A stretch of 64,000 nt of DNA from Flavobacteriaceae bacterium. GTDB taxonomy: Bacteria > Bacteroidota > Bacteroidia > Flavobacteriales > Flavobacteriaceae. Position numbers and translations under genes: made by a program. This document shows, in pieces, positions 37,715 to 45,897 of the stretch. The stretch lies in NCBI GenBank assembly GCA_947483075.1, contig CANKLE010000003.1, positions 124,001 through 188,000 on the forward strand. The letters are read 5' to 3'. The number at the start of each line of letters is the position of its first letter. The first letter of the stretch is position 1. Under the pieces are notes generated by a model. The model had not been told where the DNA came from and made no database searches. It saw nothing but the letters and a program-made list of their open reading frames with translations.

Positions 37715-39790
37715 ATGAATTTTTTAAAAAAAACCAGTCCATTTTATTCGCTTGCAATTTTTTACCTTCTGGTGAGCGTAGTTTCTCGTTTATTATTGCT
37801 TTTTCATCCCATCACTCAAGCTCATTTTTCAGCACTCGATCTTTGTAAAATTTTTCTAATAGGCAGCCTTTCCGATGGTTTAATTTTTATCGTAACGAGC
37901 ACATTTCTTTGGTTGTATCTATTATTTCTATCCGATTCAAAATACGCTAAACCCTACGGCTATGTAATTTTCGGAATCTTAGTTTCACTTTTAATTTATG
38001 TTTCTTTTTTCAACACCCTATTGAATGAATACGGAGGTGCTTTACCCGAAATTGGTATTGCGTTCATAGGCCTCAAAACAGTCTTGTTTGGTTTGTTGCT
38101 GTTTTTTCCTAAACAACGCCCTAAACTTAGGTTGACCTTGTTCTCCTTTACCATTTTTTTGTTTGTATTGCTAATACTACAAAATGCAATCAGTGAGTAT
38201 TTCTTTTGGAATGAATTTGGAGTGCGCTACAACTTTATTGCAGTAGATTATTTAGTGTATACCAATGAAGTTATCGGGAATATCATGCAATCGTATCCGG
38301 TTGTTCCTATTTTTGGCTCCTTGTTTATAATTACGGCTGGCTTTACGTACCTGATTGTAAAGCATTCCCAGAATTATTTACAGAATCTACCCTCTTTTTC
38401 AGCTAAAATAAAATTACTCGCTGCCTTTAGTCTTTTGTTTATGCTGGCGTTATTTGGTATTCCAAAACTGGCGTCTACAGAAAATTCTCAAAATTTATTT
38501 GCCAACGAATTGCAAGCCAATGGGTTGTATAAATTTTATTTGGCATTTACAAACAGTGAATTGGACTATTTTAAATTCTATAAAACACTGCCTGAAAATA
38601 AAGCAGAACAAATCTTATCCGCGCAAAACAGTATTGGCAAATTAAATTCTTCCCCCGAAGCCGAAAATCAAAAGAATGTAGTGCTCATTACGATCGAAAG
38701 TTTGAGTGCTGATTTCATGAAATCGTACGGCAACGAACACAACATCACGCCGTTTTTAGACAACCTGGCCCAACAAAGTTTGCAATTTACTAATCTTTAT
38801 GCCGTGGGAAACAGAACCGTTCGAGGCTTAGAAGCAGTAACCTTGTGCTTACCTCCTACTCCTGGTGAAAGTGTAGTGAAACGCAAAGACAACAAAAATA
38901 AATTTACCACCGGAGCTGTTTTTGCTTCAAAAGGCTATCAGGTAAAATTTTTATATGGCGGTGACGCCTTCTTTGACAATATGGAAGATTTTTACAGCGG
39001 AAATGGGTACAACATTATCGATAAAAAATCATTCCTTCCCAATGAAATTAGCTTCGCAAATGTATGGGGCGTTTGCGACGAAGACATGGCCAAAAAAGCG
39101 ATTCAAGTAATGAATGCCGAAGCCAAACAAAACAAACCCTTCTTTAATCATTGGATGACCGTGAGCAACCATCGTCCGTTTACCTATCCGGCAAATAAAA
39201 TTGATATTCCCGGTGATGCTAAGTCTCGTGAAGGGGGTGTGAAATATACCGATTATGCGTTGAAGCAATTTTTTGCAATGGCCAAAAAACAAACCTGGTA
39301 CTCCAATACTGTCTTTGTGGTTTTGGCAGATCATTGTGCCTCCAGTTCAGGAAAAACAGAATTACCCCTAGACAAATACCGCATTCCAGCACTAATTTTT
39401 AGCCCGGCAACTGTAGCTCCCCAACAGTACAACAAACTGATGTCGCAAATAGATGTAATGCCTACCCTATTTGAATTGCTTCATTTTGACTATACAAGTA
39501 AATTTTATGGACAAAATGTTTTGGATAAAAACTATAAACCTAGGGCTTTGATTGCTACCTATCAAAATTTGGGATTAATTAAAGACAATGTACTCACCGT
39601 ATTATCGCCTAAACAAGTGGTAAAACAATTATCCTTAAAACTTAAATGGAATGCCAAATTGGGCGCAAATTTTCAGTTGGAGTACGAACAAGAATTGCTT
39701 AAAAATCAACGGCAAGATCTCATAGACGAAACCATCTCCTATTACCAAACTGCTTCCGCTCGATTAAAAAACAAAGCGTACGACAAATAA
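37715..39790 (+). CDS. LtaS-like sulfatase-domain membrane protein (phosphoglycerol transferase family)
   Basis: A 691-residue protein with five N-terminal membrane segments (about 1-250) and an extracytoplasmic alkaline-phosphatase-superfamily domain (about 315-640). Conserved features are VVLITIESLSADF (metal-binding Glu near 326), the nucleophile Thr368 in NRTVRGLEA, and VLADHCASSSGKTELP. The family includes lipoteichoic acid synthase and phosphoglycerol or phosphoethanolamine transferases; in a Gram-negative it probably modifies a periplasmic glycan or lipid. A TATTTTTG -7 element lies at 37691-37698, just before the start. Its terminator appears to lie inside the convergent neighbour. 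Confidence 0.85.
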   Translation: MNFLKKTSPFYSLAIFYLLVSVVSRLLLLFHPITQAHFSALDLCKIFLIGSLSDGLIFIVTSTFLWLYLLFLSDSKYAKPYGYVIFGILVSLLIYVSFFNTLLNEYGGALPEIGIAFIGLKTVLFGLLLFFPKQRPKLRLTLFSFTIFLFVLLILQNAISEYFFWNEFGVRYNFIAVDYLVYTNEVIGNIMQSYPVVPIFGSLFIITAGFTYLIVKHSQNYLQNLPSFSAKIKLLAAFSLLFMLALFGIPKLASTENSQNLFANELQANGLYKFYLAFTNSELDYFKFYKTLPENKAEQILSAQNSIGKLNSSPEAENQKNVVLITIESLSADFMKSYGNEHNITPFLDNLAQQSLQFTNLYAVGNRTVRGLEAVTLCLPPTPGESVVKRKDNKNKFTTGAVFASKGYQVKFLYGGDAFFDNMEDFYSGNGYNIIDKKSFLPNEISFANVWGVCDEDMAKKAIQVMNAEAKQNKPFFNHWMTVSNHRPFTYPANKIDIPGDAKSREGGVKYTDYALKQFFAMAKKQTWYSNTVFVVLADHCASSSGKTELPLDKYRIPALIFSPATVAPQQYNKLMSQIDVMPTLFELLHFDYTSKFYGQNVLDKNYKPRALIATYQNLGLIKDNVLTVLSPKQVVKQLSLKLKWNAKLGANFQLEYEQELLKNQRQDLIDETISYYQTASARLKNKAYDK

Positions 39791-39795
39791 CGAGA

Positions 39796-41820
39796 TTATA
39801 GCAAGCCGTTGTATTTGCGAACAAACCATTCTGTTGCAAAGCTTACTACAATCAAAATTAATAAAAACACCCAATCCAATAAGGGTGTTTTTTTTATTAC
39901 TTCTTTTTGAATTGGTTGGTATTGTGGATCTTTGAGCAAGAAGTCTATCAACTGATTGATTTGATTTGGGTAGTACAAGACTCCCGAGGTTATGTCAGCC
40001 AATTGTTGCATTTTGGCCGTATTTGAATTGACAAATTGTTTTTCAATTTCGAAATCCAACACATCAAAATTCCCGGAGAATACTGCATTCGAGTTGAGCT
40101 CCTTTACTGTAAACGAATAAGATCCTGCAGCCAAGCCTGTGAGATTGGCTTTAAAATAATTTGTTGATTTGAGCATTTCTAATTGCTTACTGGCTTTGGT
40201 TTTTTTGTTTACCACCGTAACTTGCAAGCGGGCCTTCTCATCAAACTCATAATTTTTGGTAAAATATTGCGCACTAATTGACAACTCTTCTCCGGCATTA
40301 TAAAAATGTTCAAAATCTACCACCAATGATTTTTTGGCGGCTGTACTAGCTAAGTACTGAATGATTTTATCTACAAACACATCATACTTTTCGAAGGAGT
40401 TGGCTTGGGTATGGTAATACAATCTCCATTTCCAACTGTTTTCTCCTATTAAATAAGCGGCTCGCTGAGCTCCTTCTACAAAAACCAACAAAGGCTGTTG
40501 GGTTTCTACACCTTGAATTTTAGAATACAATACTGTGGCTGTTTTTGATGCCGCCTCAACAGTTCCAAATGGATTTTGCAAAGGAGGAAACGAATCAAAA
40601 CCCAAATCATCAAGGGCAAAACTATTGAATTGTGCGCTGTATTTTGGCAAATACTCTTCGGGCTGTGCACTCATTTTAAAATTCAAATCCGTTTGCTGCT
40701 GGTTTAGAAATGTAAAATCAGTTTGTTTTCCGGTTATAACCCAAATCGGAGTTTTCGATTTCTTGGCTTGTTGAAAAACCGCCAAAAAACGTGCGGTGGG
40801 TTGGTACAACAACCAGACATCGAAATCAGAAACCACATCGATATCACTTGGTTTTAGCAAGGTTACTTTTGATTGTCCGTTGTGTTCTATGGCGCGTTTA
40901 AAGGCACTAATATCAGGATGATTTAAACTAGATACGATGGCTACTTTACGACGTTGATCTAATACATCTACCACAAATTTTTTCGTATTATTAGTGGTGT
41001 TTTTTTCTGTTTTTGGGGTACGCACTATGGCCTGAAACAACAGACTTCCCATTTTATTTGCGGGCAGTAAAGCGGTAACCATGACCGATTTTTGAGTAGG
41101 TTTTAATGCGATTTGATTAGAAAATACGACCGTGGTTCCTTGCTTGAGTTGAACTTGTGCCGTACATGCCTGATCTCCATTATAACTCAGCTGCACTTCA
41201 ACCGGAAATTTGTTTTGGTAGAAGGCATATTTATTTACATTAACTTGATCTATTTTACTGTCAAAATACGAAAGTGTATCGCCCAAAGCAACAGGGTAAA
41301 CGGGGTTAGTTGTTCCGAAGCTATAGACGAAATCGTTGCCAGAAGTTTGATTTCCGTCAGAAATAAAGAGTGCAGGAAATTTTTGATTGCGATACAACCT
41401 ATTCAATTGGCTGCCTGCCAAATCTAATCTGGATTGTTTTCCTCTGAAATTTAAGTCCTCTAACGATTTACATTCCGAATCAACTTGCAAGAAAGACAAG
41501 GCAAATTTTTCGTTTAAAGGCTTAGAATCTTTGAGTTGTTGATAGACTTGTTGCGCTTGTTTGGTCGCATTTAATTCACTTACAGAGCTCGAATTATCAA
41601 ACAAAATAGGCAAAGGCGTTTTTTGTACTTCGTACTTTTTGGAACTTATTAACGGATTCCAGAGCAACAACAACAAACCAAATACACTGCAAAAACGCAA
41701 AAAAGCTAAAAACATTACCGTGTTGGTTTTGCTTTTAGCTTTGTATATATAGTGGTAGTAGGATAAGGCAGCAGCAACCAATACTATTCCGACAAGAATA
41801 AAAAAGGAGGTTAGGAGCAT
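39796..41820 (-). CDS. VWA-like membrane-anchored protein
   Basis: A 674-residue protein with two N-terminal membrane segments (about 3-22 and 38-58), a large periplasmic region and one C-terminal segment (DWVFLLILIVVSFATEWFV). The region from about residue 65 resembles a von Willebrand factor A domain with a weak metal site (ILFDNSSSVSELN, near 73-85; ALFISDGNQTSGND near 149-162), followed by Ig-like and glutamine-amidotransferase-like parts, as in Bacteroidota BatA-neighbour or DUF4159-type proteins. The function is not known. It converges with the LtaS-like gene (five bases apart) and lies 27 bases downstream of fabG on the same strand. Confidence 0.7.
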   Translation of the reverse strand: MLLTSFFILVGIVLVAAALSYYHYIYKAKSKTNTVMFLAFLRFCSVFGLLLLLWNPLISSKKYEVQKTPLPILFDNSSSVSELNATKQAQQVYQQLKDSKPLNEKFALSFLQVDSECKSLEDLNFRGKQSRLDLAGSQLNRLYRNQKFPALFISDGNQTSGNDFVYSFGTTNPVYPVALGDTLSYFDSKIDQVNVNKYAFYQNKFPVEVQLSYNGDQACTAQVQLKQGTTVVFSNQIALKPTQKSVMVTALLPANKMGSLLFQAIVRTPKTEKNTTNNTKKFVVDVLDQRRKVAIVSSLNHPDISAFKRAIEHNGQSKVTLLKPSDIDVVSDFDVWLLYQPTARFLAVFQQAKKSKTPIWVITGKQTDFTFLNQQQTDLNFKMSAQPEEYLPKYSAQFNSFALDDLGFDSFPPLQNPFGTVEAASKTATVLYSKIQGVETQQPLLVFVEGAQRAAYLIGENSWKWRLYYHTQANSFEKYDVFVDKIIQYLASTAAKKSLVVDFEHFYNAGEELSISAQYFTKNYEFDEKARLQVTVVNKKTKASKQLEMLKSTNYFKANLTGLAAGSYSFTVKELNSNAVFSGNFDVLDFEIEKQFVNSNTAKMQQLADITSGVLYYPNQINQLIDFLLKDPQYQPIQKEVIKKTPLLDWVFLLILIVVSFATEWFVRKYNGLL
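39864..39895 (+). terminator. Intrinsic terminator embedded in the convergent gene
   Basis: AAAACACCC (39864-39872), a ten-base loop and GGGTGTTTT (39883-39891) run into a tract of eight Ts on the plus strand. It would end the LtaS-like transcript about 105 bases past its stop codon, inside the 3' coding end of the minus-strand VWA-like gene, where it encodes the segment KKTPLLDW. On the minus strand the A-run and stem could also slow polymerase, but that gene ends later. Confidence 0.65.
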
Positions 41821-41847
41821 AGGGTTACCACTGAATTTTCAGTACAA

Positions 41848-42597
41848 TTAATAGGTTAATAATCCGCCATTTACATGCAATACTTGGCCGGTGATGTAGG
41901 AACTTAGATCAGACGACAAGAACAAACAGGCGTTGGCAATGTCTTCTGAAGTTCCTCCGCGTTTCATTGGGATTCCATCGCGCCATCCTTGTACCACTTC
42001 TGGATTTAATTTGGCAGTCATTTCGGTTTCGATAAATCCTGGCGCAATGGCATTGCAACGTATATTACGCGAACCCAATTCTAAGGCCACCGATTTGGTA
42101 AATCCAATGATACCGGCTTTAGAAGCAGAATAATTGGTTTGCCCAGCATTTCCTTTTACCCCCACAATTGAACTCATGTTGATGATTGATCCTGCTCTAT
42201 TTTTCAACATGATTTTTTGAATGGCTTTGGTCATGTTAAACACCGACTTCAAGTTTACATCAATCACCTGATCAAAATCTTCTTCGGTCATGCGCATCAA
42301 CAAATTGTCTTTGGTGATTCCGGCATTATTGATTAAGATATCTACAGTACCAAATTCTTCTAGAACTGCATCTACGAATTCTTGGGCTAAAGTAAAGTCG
42401 GCAGCATTCGATTGGTAGGCTTTGGCTTTAACTCCATAGGCTGTTAGTTCTTTTTCTAATGCCAAAGCTGATTCTGCTGAAGCGCTATAGGTAAACGCTA
42501 CGTTACATCCGTTTTTGGCAAAAACTTCGGCGATTCCTTTCCCAATTCCTCGACTGGCTCCAGTAATGATCGCTACTTTTCCTTCCAATAATTTCAT
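41848..42597 (-). CDS. fabG: 3-oxoacyl-[acyl-carrier-protein] reductase
   Basis: A 249-residue short-chain dehydrogenase that reduces 3-oxoacyl-ACP with NADPH in fatty acid synthesis. It has TGASRGIG (12-19), NNAG (90-93), catalytic Ser142/143, Tyr156 and Lys160 (NYSASK), and the FabG-typical IAPGFIETEMT and C-terminal GQVLHVNGG. I place the start at the ATG at 42597 (MKLLEGKVAI). The reading frame stays open to 42756, but the extra 53 residues are not part of the family and would overlap the sigma factor gene, and a promoter-like TATATTTG lies at 42634-42641 just upstream of the chosen start. Confidence 0.95.
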   Translation of the reverse strand: MKLLEGKVAIITGASRGIGKGIAEVFAKNGCNVAFTYSASAESALALEKELTAYGVKAKAYQSNAADFTLAQEFVDAVLEEFGTVDILINNAGITKDNLLMRMTEEDFDQVIDVNLKSVFNMTKAIQKIMLKNRAGSIINMSSIVGVKGNAGQTNYSASKAGIIGFTKSVALELGSRNIRCNAIAPGFIETEMTAKLNPEVVQGWRDGIPMKRGGTSEDIANACLFLSSDLSSYITGQVLHVNGGLLTY

Positions 42598-42633
42598 AGT
42601 GATAAAGTTAATTTTGGGTTTATAAAAATCGGT

Positions 42634-42662
42634 CAAATATAGGAATAATTTGCCTATGTAAA
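42634..42662 (-). promoter_or_regulatory. Promoter-like sequence for fabG
   Basis: On the minus strand TTTA (42662-42659), 17 bases and TATATTTG (42641-42634). The -7 element is perfect; the -33 element has A in place of G. The predicted start is near 42627, about 30 bases before the fabG ATG, which supports the short fabG start. Confidence 0.5.
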
Positions 42663-42760
42663 TAGTCGAGCCGAATAAAAGACCTGCAAGATACCAAGGA
42701 TTAATTCGTCTAAAGTAACGTACATTTTTATGTATATTTAAAACCGTGAAAAGCATCCCT

Positions 42761-43315
42761 ATGCAAGAAAAAAGAGAGGCGTTTAAAAAAATATATGACG
42801 AGCACCATCGACTCGTGTATCACATTGCCTTTCACTATTTGCAAAATGTAGAAGAGGCCGAAGAAATTACCCAGGATGTATTTGTACAAATTTACCAATC
42901 GGCCGCAAAGTTTGAAGGAAAATCGTCTCTAAAAACTTGGATTTACCGCATCAGCATTAATAAATCATTAGATTTTATTAAATACAAAAACAGTAAAAAA
43001 CGCTGGTTTATATTTGGGCATAAAAGTCAAAATGAGCTAGAATTAGCAGCGGTGGCTAGTCATGAACAACCAGATACTGATTTGCTTCATCAAGAAAAAA
43101 CCGCCATTTTGTATGCCGTTATCAATGAATTGCCTACCAATCAAAAAACGGCCTTTATTTTATCGAAAATTGATGGATTAACACACCCGGAAATTTCAGA
43201 AATCATGCAACTCACTCGATCATCGATTGAAGCATTACTCTTTAGAGCAAAAAAAACACTTCAAATAAAATTGGCACAAAAATTTGAAGAATACCAAAAG
43301 AAAAAAAACAATTAA
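42761..43315 (+). CDS. ECF-type RNA polymerase sigma factor
   Basis: A 184-residue sigma-70 family factor with regions 2 (YDEHHRLVYHIAFHYL, EEAEEITQDVFVQIY, SLKTWIYRISINKSLDF) and 4 (AVINELPTNQKTAFILSK, LTRSSIEALLFRAKKTL). It is the first gene of an overlapping operon with a one-TM putative anti-sigma factor, a CnrX/Spy-like sensor and the MbnP/MbnH pair, an arrangement and set of sizes close to CnrH-CnrY-CnrX. TATATTTA at 42733-42740 may be its -7 element; that would place the transcript start downstream of the GTG at 42746, so I prefer the ATG at 42761. It probably controls its own operon. Confidence 0.9.
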   Translation: MQEKREAFKKIYDEHHRLVYHIAFHYLQNVEEAEEITQDVFVQIYQSAAKFEGKSSLKTWIYRISINKSLDFIKYKNSKKRWFIFGHKSQNELELAAVASHEQPDTDLLHQEKTAILYAVINELPTNQKTAFILSKIDGLTHPEISEIMQLTRSSIEALLFRAKKTLQIKLAQKFEEYQKKKNN

Positions 43316-43329
43316 TCGTCTATAGTATT

Positions 43330-43611
43330 ATGGAAATAAACACCTGGATTGAAGCTGTATTAGCAAGTGCTGAAACTGTAAAATTTGCGGAACCGAAAGC
43401 TGATTTGTACGAAAAAATTCAGCAAAAAATAAAAGAGGAACAGGTTTCTACTCATTGGGGCATCTCGATTGCAGCAGCATTTATTGTGCTCATTGGTGTA
43501 AATTTGTTTTTTGTATTCCACCAAAAAAACACAGAAAAGTTTACGCAGGTTAACACAGAAGTAACCTATATATTAACTTCAAATCAATTGTATAGTTATG
43601 ACAAAAACTAA
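43330..43611 (+). CDS. Putative one-TM anti-sigma factor
   Basis: A 93-residue protein with a charged cytoplasmic N-terminus (residues 1-45, with ADLYEKIQQKIKEEQ), one membrane segment (about 46-63, ISIAAAFIVLIGVNLFFVF) and a short periplasmic tail. It has no zinc-binding ZAS motif. Position directly after an ECF sigma gene and the CnrY-like size and topology (CnrY is about 95 residues) suggest that it sequesters the sigma factor at the membrane. The next gene starts 14 bases before its stop codon. No sequence family is recognised, so the role is inferred. Confidence 0.7.
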   Translation: MEINTWIEAVLASAETVKFAEPKADLYEKIQQKIKEEQVSTHWGISIAAAFIVLIGVNLFFVFHQKNTEKFTQVNTEVTYILTSNQLYSYDKN

Positions 43612-44077
43612 AATATTATACAGCATAATTGGGTTATTAGTTGTGCTCAATACTTGCATTCTAGTTGTGGGTTTAATCAACCATCAGCCAAGACCCGATG
43701 ATTTTCGGCCTGAAAACCCTAAAGATATTATAGTTTCGAGATTGAACTTAGATGCGGAACAGCAAATTCAATTTGAAAAAAGCATGCATGAGCACCAAGC
43801 AAAAATCGAAAAACTAGACGACAGCATTCGCAGCATACGAACGCAATTGTACCATTTATTACCAAATCGCACCCCTGATCTTGCCCGTAAAAAGGAATTA
43901 ATTGCACAGTATATGGGTATTCAAGCACAGGTTGAAGAAACCCATTGGCAACATTTTATCGAGATAAAGCAATTGTGTCACCCCAATCAATTGGCTGATT
44001 TTGCTCGATTGACCGACGATATATCACAATTATTTTCTAAAAGAGGACATCCACCTCATCCCCCTAGAAATGAGTAA
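43598..44077 (+). CDS. CnrX/Spy-like periplasmic metal-sensor protein
   Basis: A 159-residue protein with one N-terminal membrane anchor (about 7-27) and a helical periplasmic domain like that of CnrX, ZraP and Spy (PF13801-type heavy-metal-resistance family). The helical hairpin starts LNLDAEQQIQFEKSMHEHQAK and a later helix has EETHWQHFIEIKQLCH. His64, His66, His116 and His119, with Met63 and Cys127 nearby, could form a metal site like that of CnrX. The C-terminus is Pro/His-rich (RGHPPHPPRNE). It overlaps the anti-sigma gene by 14 bases and mbnP by eight. It would signal periplasmic metal, suspected copper, to the anti-sigma factor. Confidence 0.75.
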   Translation: MTKTKILYSIIGLLVVLNTCILVVGLINHQPRPDDFRPENPKDIIVSRLNLDAEQQIQFEKSMHEHQAKIEKLDDSIRSIRTQLYHLLPNRTPDLARKKELIAQYMGIQAQVEETHWQHFIEIKQLCHPNQLADFARLTDDISQLFSKRGHPPHPPRNE

Positions 44078-44756
44078 GATTAGCATAATTGTATCCCTGG
44101 TGATCTGTTTTTTCCCTTTTTTGTTTTTTGGGCAACAAAAGGTGAACATAACGGTTCAGTTGGACTATAACCACCAACCTTTAGAATTTGGGAAGTCCTA
44201 TTTCTCCAAACAAAAAGATAGTTTGCGGGTAACACAGTTTAAATGTTATTTATCAAATGTAAAACTACATTTCAAAGATGGCAGTACACAAGCGATTGAT
44301 AAAAAATACATCCTGATTGCGTTAGATTCCGCAGCAACGCAAAAAATTGACTTTTATCAAAGCAACCCACTTCTACCCGACTACTTAGAATGTAGCATCG
44401 GGATAGACAGCATTCCCAATACGCAAGGCGCACTTAGCAACGAACTTGATGTGCAAAATGGCATGTATTGGGCCTGGCAAAGTGGTTTTATTAATTGGAA
44501 GATTGAAGGAACAAGCAGCAGTTGCGCCACACATAAACAACACTATACTTTTCACGTGGGCGGCTACAAAGCCAAACAAAATGCCTTGAGAACAATTCGA
44601 TTGCCTTTTCCGCAAAACGCCAAGAACATCTTGCATATCGATTTGGCTGCATTTTTTAATGAAATTTCGTTAAAGACTACACACACCATTCAAATCCCGG
44701 GTGATGCAGCGATGCTGTTGGCTAATTTATTTACCAAATCCTTCTGGCTGGAATGA
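44070..44756 (+). CDS. mbnP: MbnP family copper-binding protein
   Basis: A 228-residue exported protein (signal peptide ending near FFG-QQ) of the MbnP family. Signatures are the N-terminal VTQFKCYLSNVKLHF and the core GMYWAWQSGFINWKIEG (Trp134, Trp136, Trp143), followed by a Cys152 and a His-containing segment. Characterised MbnP binds copper through a kynurenine made from a tryptophan by the partner MbnH. The stop codon overlaps the start of the di-heme gene (ATGA), so the pair is translationally coupled. Which Trp is modified cannot be told from the sequence. Family members outside methanobactin operons are widespread. Confidence 0.85.
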   Translation: MSKISIIVSLVICFFPFLFFGQQKVNITVQLDYNHQPLEFGKSYFSKQKDSLRVTQFKCYLSNVKLHFKDGSTQAIDKKYILIALDSAATQKIDFYQSNPLLPDYLECSIGIDSIPNTQGALSNELDVQNGMYWAWQSGFINWKIEGTSSSCATHKQHYTFHVGGYKAKQNALRTIRLPFPQNAKNILHIDLAAFFNEISLKTTHTIQIPGDAAMLLANLFTKSFWLE

Positions 44757-45769
44757 AAAAACGATTTTACATACTAGGAATAGGAACTTTACTCGTGTTG
44801 ACTGGCTTTGTCGTTTATCAAACTACACCCATGCCTGTACAAATTCCAAATTTATGGCCGAAACCCTACTATGATTTCGCACACAATACGCCAACGGTAG
44901 AAGGATTTGAATTGGGTCGAAAACTATTTTACGATCCTATTCTATCCAGAGATTCAACCATTTCATGTGCCAGTTGTCATTTTCAAGCCACGGGTTTTGC
45001 CCATGTTGACCACGAATTGAGCCACGGAATAGAGGGAAAAGTGGGCAACCGAAATGCCTTGGCTTTACAAAATCTAATCTGGTCGGACAATTTCATGTGG
45101 GATGGCGGGGTAAACCACTTGGATGTTCAGGCGTTAAATCCGATCACAAATCCACTTGAAATGGATGAAACGATGGGGAATGTTATTCGTAAACTCCAAC
45201 AACACAAATCCTATCCGGAATTATTTAATAAAGCTTTTGGTACATCTAAAATAACCGGGCAATTGCTCCTAAAAGCCTTGTCGCAGTTTGTCATTCAGCT
45301 CAATTCGTGCAATGCCAAATACGACAAAGTGATGCGCAAAGAAGCTTCTTTTAGCGTCCAAGAAGAAAATGGCTATCGATTATTTACCACACATTGCAGC
45401 AGCTGTCATCAAGAACCTTTATTTAATTCAACCAGCTTTGAAAATAATGGTTTGCCGCTAGATCCGTATTTGAACGACCTAGGCCGAATGAAAATTACAG
45501 GAAATCCTATCGATTCCCTGCGATTCAAAATACCCAGTTTGCGCAATTGTCAATTCACTGCGCCCTACATGCACGACGGAAGATTTACTAGTTTAACAGC
45601 CGTTATCAAACATTACAACGAATTGACAACCCAAATTAAAACCTCACCATCGCTTCAAGTTCCAATGCAATTGTCTGCCAATGAACGAGTTGATTTGGTA
45701 GCCTTTTTAAAAACACTCACAGACACCGAATTTTTATTTAATAAAACTTTTGCCAATCCGCAGCCATAA
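44753..45769 (+). CDS. mbnH: MbnH/MauG-type di-heme cytochrome c peroxidase family protein
   Basis: A 338-residue di-heme enzyme with an N-terminal membrane anchor or uncleaved signal (about 7-24) and two CXXCH heme sites, CASCH (72-76) and CSSCH (215-219). The stretch NLIWSDNFMWDGGV and the C-terminal APYMHDGRFTSL are family-typical. In the MauG/MbnH branch, a bis-Fe(IV) state oxidises residues of a partner protein; MbnH converts a Trp of MbnP to kynurenine. The four-base overlap with mbnP makes that partner likely. A plain peroxide-reducing peroxidase is the alternative. Confidence 0.87.
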   Translation: MKKRFYILGIGTLLVLTGFVVYQTTPMPVQIPNLWPKPYYDFAHNTPTVEGFELGRKLFYDPILSRDSTISCASCHFQATGFAHVDHELSHGIEGKVGNRNALALQNLIWSDNFMWDGGVNHLDVQALNPITNPLEMDETMGNVIRKLQQHKSYPELFNKAFGTSKITGQLLLKALSQFVIQLNSCNAKYDKVMRKEASFSVQEENGYRLFTTHCSSCHQEPLFNSTSFENNGLPLDPYLNDLGRMKITGNPIDSLRFKIPSLRNCQFTAPYMHDGRFTSLTAVIKHYNELTTQIKTSPSLQVPMQLSANERVDLVAFLKTLTDTEFLFNKTFANPQP

Positions 45770-45897
45770 GAACAAGGAGATTAAACAATTGGCGTCTAAT
45801 GTAATGTTGTTTATCCTGTATAGTTTTAATATAGTCTGACGAACCTTAAAATATTTAAAAAAAAGTAATTTTATCACCAATCAAATTTCACTATACT

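Noticed and set aside
42598..42756. N-terminal extension of fabG to 42756
   Set aside because: The extra 53 residues are not family sequence, overlap the sigma gene region, and a promoter-like element lies within the stretch.
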